Source of the DNA: an uncultured Collinsella sp.
GTDB lineage: Bacteria > Actinomycetota > Coriobacteriia > Coriobacteriales > Coriobacteriaceae
Reading direction: 5' to 3'
Assembly (NCBI GenBank): GCA_900553165.1
Contig: USCN01000033.1
Location: forward strand, 1-10,683
DNA length: 10,683 bases
In this document: in pieces, positions 6,634 to 10,683 of the stretch
Position numbering within the stretch: the stretch's first letter is position 1
How the letters are laid out: every line of letters begins with the position of its first letter
The notes under the pieces: model-generated
Told to the model about the DNA's origin: nothing
Seen by the model: the letters and a program-made list of their open reading frames with translations, nothing else
Databases searched by the model: none
Translations under genes and position numbers: made by a program

Positions 6634-6693
6634 GTTGATTGGGGACAGACTTAAATGCGCGAAAACGCTCATTTAAGTCTGTCCCCAATCAAC
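6634..6693. repeat. 60-bp palindrome with 24-bp perfect arms (REP/miniature-element-like)
   Basis: The arms at 6634-6657 and 6670-6693 are exact reverse complements (24 of 24) and contain the core TTGGGGACAGACTTAA. The 12-base centre adds three more pairs (6659-6661 with 6666-6668) around an AAAA loop, with one C/T mismatch between. No T-run follows on either side, and the ftsH terminator has already ended 25 bp earlier, so it is not needed as a terminator. No obvious target-site duplication flanks it. GGGGACAG-type palindromes occur as dispersed repeats in many bacterial genomes, sometimes with REP-associated transposases; that comparison is from memory. I see no transposase here. Confidence 0.85.
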
Positions 6694-6750
6694 ATTGCTT
6701 TTCGATAAAATTCGGTCCGCATTGCTGGGGTACTTTGCTCAACTAAAGCG

Positions 6751-6777
6751 TACAATACCGCCTATGCGAAAGGGGAA
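6751..6777 (+). promoter_or_regulatory. Putative -10 box and Shine-Dalgarno of the aminotransferase gene
   Basis: GCGTACAATA, with TACAAT at 6751-6756, closely matches the box before the PHP gene (GCGTACAATG). Transcription would begin near 6763. No good -35 is seen at usual spacing. AAGGGGA (about 6770-6775) precedes ATG 6781 and supports that start. Confidence 0.5.
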
Positions 6778-6780
6778 CAG

Positions 6781-7965
6781 ATGATTAACGAAACCATGTT
6801 TGCTCGCGGCGCGGAAAGCTCTGTCATCCGTGAGATCTTTAGCTATGGCCTTGAGCGCAAGGCACAGATCGGTGCAGAAAACGTGTTCGATTTCTCGCTG
6901 GGCAACCCGAGCGTTCCGGCGCCCGCTGCCGTGGCTGAGTCCATTAAGAAGGCCTTGGAGCTGCCGAGTGACCAGCTGCACGGCTACACGCCCGCACCAG
7001 GCCTGCCGCAATGTCGAGCAGCTGTCGCCGAATCGCTCAACCGCCGCTTTGGCACGAGCTATGAGGGCAAAGACGTCTTTATGACCGTGGGTGCGGCGGC
7101 CTCGCTCACCTGCACGCTCAACGCCGTTACGAACCCGGGTGACGAGGTCATCGTTATCGCCCCGTACTTTCCGGAGTATCGCGTTTGGATTGAGAAGGCC
7201 GGCTGTACGTGTGTCGAGGCGCTCGCCGATGAAGATTCGTTCCAGCTGAGCGTGGGTAACGTGCTCAAGGCGATCACCGACAAGACGGCGGCAGTCATTA
7301 TCGATTCGCCGAACAACCCCACGGGTGCCGTGTATACGCGCGACACGTTGACGCGACTGGCCAATGTTCTGCGTGAGGCCAACGCTCAGCGCGATTCCGA
7401 GGATCCGATTATGCTCATCTCGGATGAGCCGTACCGCGAGATTGTGTACGGTGCCGAGGTACCTTGGGTACCTTCGATCTATGAGCACACCATCGTCTGC
7501 TACTCGTATTCCAAGTCCCTTTCGCTACCGGGCGAACGCGTGGGCTGGATTTTGGTCCCCAATACCAATCCGCAGGCTGCTCGCCTGATGCCAGCCGTTG
7601 CCGGTGCCGCCCGCACGCTGGGGTTCGTGTGCGCACCGGCCCTCTTCCAGCGTGTAATCATCGACTGCATTGATGAACCGAGCGATGTTGAGGCCTATGC
7701 GCGCAACCGCACCGTGCTTACCGACGCACTAACGGAGTACGGCTACACCTATGTTGAGCCGGATGGTGCATTCTACCTGTGGGTGAAGGCGCTGGAGCCC
7801 GATGCGAATGCGTTCTGTGAGCGCGCGAAGAAGTATGAGCTGCTTGCGGTGCCCTCGGACAGCTTTGGCATGCCTGGTTGGTTCCGCCTGGGCTATTGCG
7901 TGAGTTACGAAACGATTATCAATTCGCTACCCGCTTGGAAACAGTTGGCGGACGAGTATCGTTAA
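6781..7965 (+). CDS. PLP-dependent class I/II aminotransferase
   Basis: A 394-residue fold-type I transaminase, presumably cytoplasmic, moving an amino group between an amino acid and a 2-oxo acid. Visible features are HGYTPAPG (substrate/cofactor region), VGAAASL (phosphate-binding turn), NNPTG (178-182, contacting the PLP ring), D215 and Y218 in ISDEPYRE (pyridine nitrogen and O3' contacts), K245 in SYSKSLSLPGERVG (Schiff base) and R369 in FRLGYC (substrate carboxylate). All catalytic residues are present and the length is normal. The opening MINETMFARGAESSVIREIFSYG resembles a subgroup of uncharacterised AspC-like aminotransferases common in anaerobes rather than classical AspC, HisC or MalY. 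The substrate cannot be read from sequence; aspartate, alanine or aromatic amino acids are all possible. It is monocistronic by appearance, with its own -10 box and a hairpin after it, and no biosynthetic operon around it gives a clue. Confidence 0.93.
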   Translation: MINETMFARGAESSVIREIFSYGLERKAQIGAENVFDFSLGNPSVPAPAAVAESIKKALELPSDQLHGYTPAPGLPQCRAAVAESLNRRFGTSYEGKDVFMTVGAAASLTCTLNAVTNPGDEVIVIAPYFPEYRVWIEKAGCTCVEALADEDSFQLSVGNVLKAITDKTAAVIIDSPNNPTGAVYTRDTLTRLANVLREANAQRDSEDPIMLISDEPYREIVYGAEVPWVPSIYEHTIVCYSYSKSLSLPGERVGWILVPNTNPQAARLMPAVAGAARTLGFVCAPALFQRVIIDCIDEPSDVEAYARNRTVLTDALTEYGYTYVEPDGAFYLWVKALEPDANAFCERAKKYELLAVPSDSFGMPGWFRLGYCVSYETIINSLPAWKQLADEYR

Positions 7966-7982
7966 AAGTAAAGCGCTCTGCT

Positions 7983-7988
7983 TACAAT
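7983..7988 (+). promoter_or_regulatory. Possible -10 box just after the aminotransferase gene
   Basis: GCTTACAATG carries TACAAT 17 bases after the aminotransferase stop codon and fits the local -10 pattern, but no -35 is visible at 16-18 bp. Transcription would begin near 7995, immediately before the hairpin at 8000-8030. It may be chance. Confidence 0.2.
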
Positions 7989-7999
7989 GTTTTACGTGA

Positions 8000-8030
8000 A
8001 ACGGGGTTTGGTGCCAAGCCAGGCCCCGTT
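8000..8030 (+). terminator. Probable terminator hairpin after the aminotransferase gene
   Basis: AACGGGGTTTGG (8000-8011) pairs with CCAGGCCCCGTT (8019-8030) through 12 pairs including two G-U, with a seven-base loop. The following GTCTGTGCC is poor in T, so it is either a weak intrinsic terminator or a leader structure for the PHP gene. Its position 34 bp past the stop codon favours termination. Confidence 0.5.
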
Positions 8031-8063
8031 GTCTGTGCCGTTGTGTGGTTGGGATGAAGTGGT

Positions 8064-8093
8064 TTTACGACTGCTGAAAGCTATGCGTACAAT
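8064..8093 (+). promoter_or_regulatory. Putative promoter of the PHP-domain gene
   Basis: TTTACG (8064-8069, four of six matches to TTGACA) and TACAAT (8088-8093, five of six to TATAAT) are 18 bp apart, the best complete -35/-10 pair in the window. Transcription would start near 8100, giving a leader of about 30 bases with AAGGAG (8120-8125) before ATG 8131. Confidence 0.6.
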
Positions 8094-8130
8094 GAATATA
8101 CGCGACGGCCACACCGGATAAGGAGACCCG

Positions 8131-8952
8131 ATGCCCTACCTTCTTTCTTGTGATATTCATACTCATACGCTGTTCTCCGCGCATGCGTACTCAACCATTG
8201 AGGAGAACGTCTATTGGGCAGCCGAACGTGGTCTGCAGGTGCTTGGTTCTGCGGACCACCTGAGTTCGATGGTTACGGCCTGCCCCAATGACCTGCGTAG
8301 TTATCAGTTCTTTATCAATCAGGATATATGGCCGCGCATTTGGAGCGGTGTGTTGGTGCTGCGCGGCGCCGAGGCCGATATCGTTTCGCTGGACGGCAGC
8401 TTGTTTGGCGAGGATATTCCCGTCGACCTTGATATCGCCGGTGATTCGTACAGTCGTCAGCATTCGCTGTTCGAATTGGTGACGCGCAATTTGGATTATT
8501 TGGTGGCAAGCGTGCATAATCCGCAGTTTGCCGAGGGCGCGACGCTGGCTCAAACGACCCAGATGTATATCAATGCCTTGGAACATCCCAAGGTGTTCAT
8601 GTTGGGGCATACGGGGCGCTCGGGCGTACCGTTCGATATCGACGAGGTGCTGTTGGCGGCTAAGGCCAAGCACAAGATTATCGAGATCAACAACCATAGT
8701 CTTGAGCACGGTGTCGACACTGAGCATTGGGCCGTGTGCCGCAAGATTGCCGAGCGCTGCGCCGAGCTGGGCGTGGGGATCGGCGTTTCGACCGATGCCC
8801 ACATTGGTATGGCCATTGGCAAGCTCGATCACGCCCGTAAGATGCTCGACGAGATTCATTTCCCGCTAGATTTGATCGTGACGCGCGACCGCGAGACGCT
8901 GCTGCGCGAGATGGCGGCGGCAGGCGTGTGCGACCTGCGCAAGGGCATGTAA
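8131..8952 (+). CDS. PHP-domain phosphatase, YcdX-like
   Basis: A 273-residue PHP-domain metalloenzyme with a (beta/alpha)7-barrel and a probable trinuclear metal site; family members act as phosphatases on small phosphorylated substrates. All nine ligand positions expected from E. coli YcdX can be placed: H10 and H12 (DIHTHT), H18, H43 (ADH), E81 (GAEAD), H129 (SVH), H160 (LGHTG), D222 and H224 (STDAH). The order and spacing fit stand-alone YcdX-type proteins, not the PHP domain of DNA polymerase III or histidinol phosphatase HisK, and no polymerase or his genes are nearby. The start has AAGGAG six bases upstream and the catalytic DIHTH motif begins at residue 8, so little could be missing. 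It appears to be a single-gene unit with its own promoter and a shared terminator. The substrate is unknown. Confidence 0.92.
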   Translation: MPYLLSCDIHTHTLFSAHAYSTIEENVYWAAERGLQVLGSADHLSSMVTACPNDLRSYQFFINQDIWPRIWSGVLVLRGAEADIVSLDGSLFGEDIPVDLDIAGDSYSRQHSLFELVTRNLDYLVASVHNPQFAEGATLAQTTQMYINALEHPKVFMLGHTGRSGVPFDIDEVLLAAKAKHKIIEINNHSLEHGVDTEHWAVCRKIAERCAELGVGIGVSTDAHIGMAIGKLDHARKMLDEIHFPLDLIVTRDRETLLREMAAAGVCDLRKGM

Positions 8953-8971
8953 CGGCGTTCATAAACCAAGT

Positions 8972-9003
8972 GAAGGGGGCGGTCCAGACGGGTCGCCCCC
9001 TTC
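8972..9003. terminator. Bidirectional terminator between the PHP gene and the RNA methyltransferase gene
   Basis: GAAGGGGGCG (8972-8981) pairs perfectly with CGCCCCCTTC (8994-9003). Two G-U and two C-G pairs extend the stem to an AGAC loop (8986-8989), giving 14 pairs. It lies 19 bp after the PHP stop and 26 bp beyond the convergent gene's stop at 9030. T-runs are short on both sides, but the stem and its position between convergent stops make a shared terminator likely. Confidence 0.8.
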
Positions 9004-9029
9004 TTGTCCCAAAAATCTACTGGGGCAGC

Positions 9030-10478
9030 TTAGCGGCGCTCGAGGACCGCGACGGTCTCGGTGTGGTCGGTATGGGGAAACATGTCGACCGGCGTGATCT
9101 TGAGCAGGCGGTAGCCGCCATCGAGGAGCTGATGTAAGTCTCGCTCTTGGGTGACGGGATTGCAGCTGATGTAGGTGATGCGGCGTGGCTTGAGCGCGCA
9201 AGCGGCTTCGAGGAACTCGGGTGTGGAGCCGGCGCGCGGCGGGTCGATGGAGAGAACGTCAACGCGCTCGTTGTTATCGGCGGCATCGAGGATATAGTCA
9301 GTGGCATCGTCAGCCATAAACCACGCGTTACGGGTAAGGCCGTTGAGCTCGGCGTTGCGACGTGCGTCGGCAATGCCGGCGGGGTTGCGCTCAACACCGA
9401 GCAACATAATGCCGGCGCCTTTGTCCTGGGCGTCTTTTGCGGCGCACAGACCGATGGTTCCGCTGCCGCAGTAGGCATCCATGAGTACGTCGCCCTGCTG
9501 CAAATCCATGCCGTCAATGGCGAGTCGATAGAGCAGTTCGGTTTGCTGCGGATTAGTCTGATAGAACGCGGTGGGGGAGATGTCGAATTCGCAGCCGAGC
9601 AGCTGATCGCGCATGCATTCGGCGCCATAGACGATGCGGGTCTCCTCGCCCAGGATGGCATTGCCGGGGCGGCCGTTGATATTCTGCGCAACGGTGACGA
9701 TATGTGGATCGAGCGAGGCGACGGCCTCAAAGAATTCCTGTGCATGCGGCAAGTCGCGCTGGGCGGCCACGAGAGTGACCATGATCTGGTCGGTGCGCCA
9801 GCCGCAGCGCACGACGGCATAGCGAAGCAAACCAAGATGCTTGTCCTCATTAAAAGCGGGAATATGCAACCGCTCAGCTTCGCGTGCGATGCCGTTGAGA
9901 ATCTGGCGCGCACCCGGGGCCTCGACAGGGCATTCGGGAACGGCGACGATCTTGTGCGTGCCGCGCTCAAAAAAGCCGCAGCGGACAGCGCCCTCCTTGC
10001 CGGGAGCAAAGGGGGTGGCAGCCTTATGACGAAAACCACGCGGCGCAGGATACTTGCCCGGGTCGCCCAAAGTGACACCCATACCACGAATGGGATCGAC
10101 AGCAATGCCCTCACGCTCGCAAAGCGAAGCAAAAAGCTCCTCCATAGCAGCTTGCTTAGCTGCCAGCTGCTTTTTATAAGGACGATTGATCGCCGTGCAC
10201 CCACCGCAAGATTTCATGATTGAACAGGGAGACTTGGGATCCACAAACTTACGTGTAGACGAAATCGGATCTTTATGCGGGCGCTTGGTGCGAGTCTGAG
10301 ATGCCTTATCCCCGCTCCGACGAGAGCTGGGACGCTTGGCCTTGGCCTTGCTCTTGGCCGACTTACCCTTCGCGTCCTGAGACGACTTGGATTTCTTAGA
10401 AGATTTTTTCTCCTCTGACCCCTCAGCTGCCTCGATCAAAGCACGATGAGCCTTACGCTCCGCACGAGATTCTGCCAT
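9030..10478 (-). CDS. RNA (uracil-C5)-methyltransferase, RlmD/RumA (TrmA) family
   Basis: A 482-residue SAM-dependent enzyme methylating C5 of a uridine in rRNA (RlmD/RlmCD type) or tRNA (TrmA type). The iron-sulfur cysteines C85-x5-C91-x2-C94 and C183 match the RlmD [4Fe-4S] pattern. The catalytic half has SAM motif I DAYCGSGTIG (334-343), ERN (363-365), DPPRAG (412-417), the nucleophile C439 in SCNP and the probable general base E474 in HTE. All are intact. The usual N-terminal TRAM RNA-binding domain is not visible. Residues 1-82 are instead Lys/Ser/Arg-rich and low-complexity (SKKSKSS, KSAKSKAKAKRP), probably an unstructured RNA-binding tail. The exact target uridine cannot be assigned, but the four-cysteine cluster favours 23S rRNA. 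The start at 10478 begins right after a TATAAT box, giving a very short leader with only a GGGG Shine-Dalgarno. It converges on the PHP gene. Confidence 0.93.
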   Translation of the reverse strand: MAESRAERKAHRALIEAAEGSEEKKSSKKSKSSQDAKGKSAKSKAKAKRPSSRRSGDKASQTRTKRPHKDPISSTRKFVDPKSPCSIMKSCGGCTAINRPYKKQLAAKQAAMEELFASLCEREGIAVDPIRGMGVTLGDPGKYPAPRGFRHKAATPFAPGKEGAVRCGFFERGTHKIVAVPECPVEAPGARQILNGIAREAERLHIPAFNEDKHLGLLRYAVVRCGWRTDQIMVTLVAAQRDLPHAQEFFEAVASLDPHIVTVAQNINGRPGNAILGEETRIVYGAECMRDQLLGCEFDISPTAFYQTNPQQTELLYRLAIDGMDLQQGDVLMDAYCGSGTIGLCAAKDAQDKGAGIMLLGVERNPAGIADARRNAELNGLTRNAWFMADDATDYILDAADNNERVDVLSIDPPRAGSTPEFLEAACALKPRRITYISCNPVTQERDLHQLLDGGYRLLKITPVDMFPHTDHTETVAVLERR

Positions 10479-10484
10479 GAATTA

Positions 10485-10499
10485 ACCCCACTAATTATA
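10485..10499 (-). promoter_or_regulatory. Consensus -10 box very close to the methyltransferase start
   Basis: On the minus strand TATAAT (10499-10494, six of six) lies 15 bases before ATG 10478, followed by GGGG (10488-10485). Initiation seven bases after the box would give a leader of about 9 bases. No clear -35 is present at 16-18 bp. Either this promoter makes a near-leaderless mRNA or the true promoter is further upstream and the match is chance. Confidence 0.45.
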
Positions 10500-10642
10500 C
10501 AAATTGAAATCTGAAAGCATTGTACCGTGCTGAGCTAACGGACGATATACAAGCGCCCATTTCATGTCAGTGATAAGTCCAACGACGTTTGCCCGGCGCG
10601 GGCGGGGAGCGGCGCGCAATTAAGTTTATCGCGAGTTCCGCA

Positions 10643-10679
10643 CGCAAAGGAAAGCACTTAATGTGCTTTCCGTCTTGCG
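10643..10679. repeat. Hairpin near the right edge
   Basis: GGAAAGCAC (10649-10657) and GTGCTTTCC (10663-10671) form a perfect 9-bp stem with loop TTAAT. CGCAA (10643-10647) and TTGCG (10675-10679) can extend it past a small internal bulge. No clear T-run follows on either strand within the window. It could be the terminator or leader of a gene outside the window. The rest of 10501-10683 shows no gene. Confidence 0.5.
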
Positions 10680-10683
10680 CAGG

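Noticed and set aside
4300-6672. A 790-codon open frame antisense to ftsH
   Set aside because: It mirrors ftsH, whose identity is certain, and is kept open by GC-biased third positions. Its translation is His/Leu/Arg-rich and has no recognisable domain, and it runs through the palindrome and terminator.
9147-10223. A 358-codon plus-strand open frame opposite the RNA methyltransferase gene
   Set aside because: A reverse-strand shadow of an intact, motif-complete gene; no Shine-Dalgarno or family match.
1-10683. CRISPR array, tRNA, rRNA, prophage, insertion sequence or defence cassette
   Set aside because: I read both strands for repeat-spacer structure, transposase or integrase motifs, and RNA-gene patterns and found none; genes are housekeeping apart from one orphan.

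Overview
The window looks like ordinary chromosomal DNA from a moderately high-GC bacterium. Codon use, the tilS-hpt-ftsH gene order and TACAAT-type -10 boxes fit the class Coriobacteriia, and a Collinsella-like gut actinobacterium is my best guess. This is inference: no rRNA or other taxonomic marker is present. The genes I see are eight recognisable chromosomal genes plus one orphan membrane protein. I see no phage, toxin-antitoxin, CRISPR, secretion or defence cassette, and I do not think the window holds an undescribed multi-gene system. The most interesting signals are small and non-coding.

Left part (1-1330): a minus-strand gene for an unknown, largely disordered protein with a single C-terminal membrane anchor (73-540). 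It is divergent from a small heat shock protein gene (816-1247). The 275 bp between them is AT-rich, and the Shine-Dalgarno of the heat shock gene lies in a small hairpin that could act as an RNA thermometer. A 13-bp GUGA-capped stem closes this block and separates it from the convergent gene.

Centre (1329-6609): a minus-strand YycJ/WalJ-like metallo-beta-lactamase-fold hydrolase starts 48 bp from the divergent tilS. tilS (tRNA-Ile lysidine synthetase), hpt (hypoxanthine phosphoribosyltransferase) and ftsH (membrane AAA+ protease) follow in the order also seen in Bacillus. hpt and ftsH are one base apart and probably translationally coupled. hpt appears to have its own extended -10 promoter. 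A strong GAAA-capped terminator follows ftsH.

Right part (6610-10683): a 60-bp near-perfect palindrome with 24-bp arms, containing a GGGGACAGACTTAA core and resembling a REP or miniature element, lies just after the ftsH terminator. Then come single-gene units, each with its own promoter-like box: a class I/II PLP aminotransferase, a YcdX-like PHP-domain phosphatase with all nine metal ligands, and a convergent minus-strand RlmD/RumA-family RNA (uracil-C5)-methyltransferase that has a lysine/serine-rich tail in place of the TRAM domain. The last 180 bp hold no gene, only a hairpin near the edge.

Functionally the window is housekeeping: protein quality control (Hsp20, FtsH), RNA modification (TilS, the RlmD-like enzyme), purine salvage (Hpt) and small-molecule metabolism (aminotransferase, PHP phosphatase).
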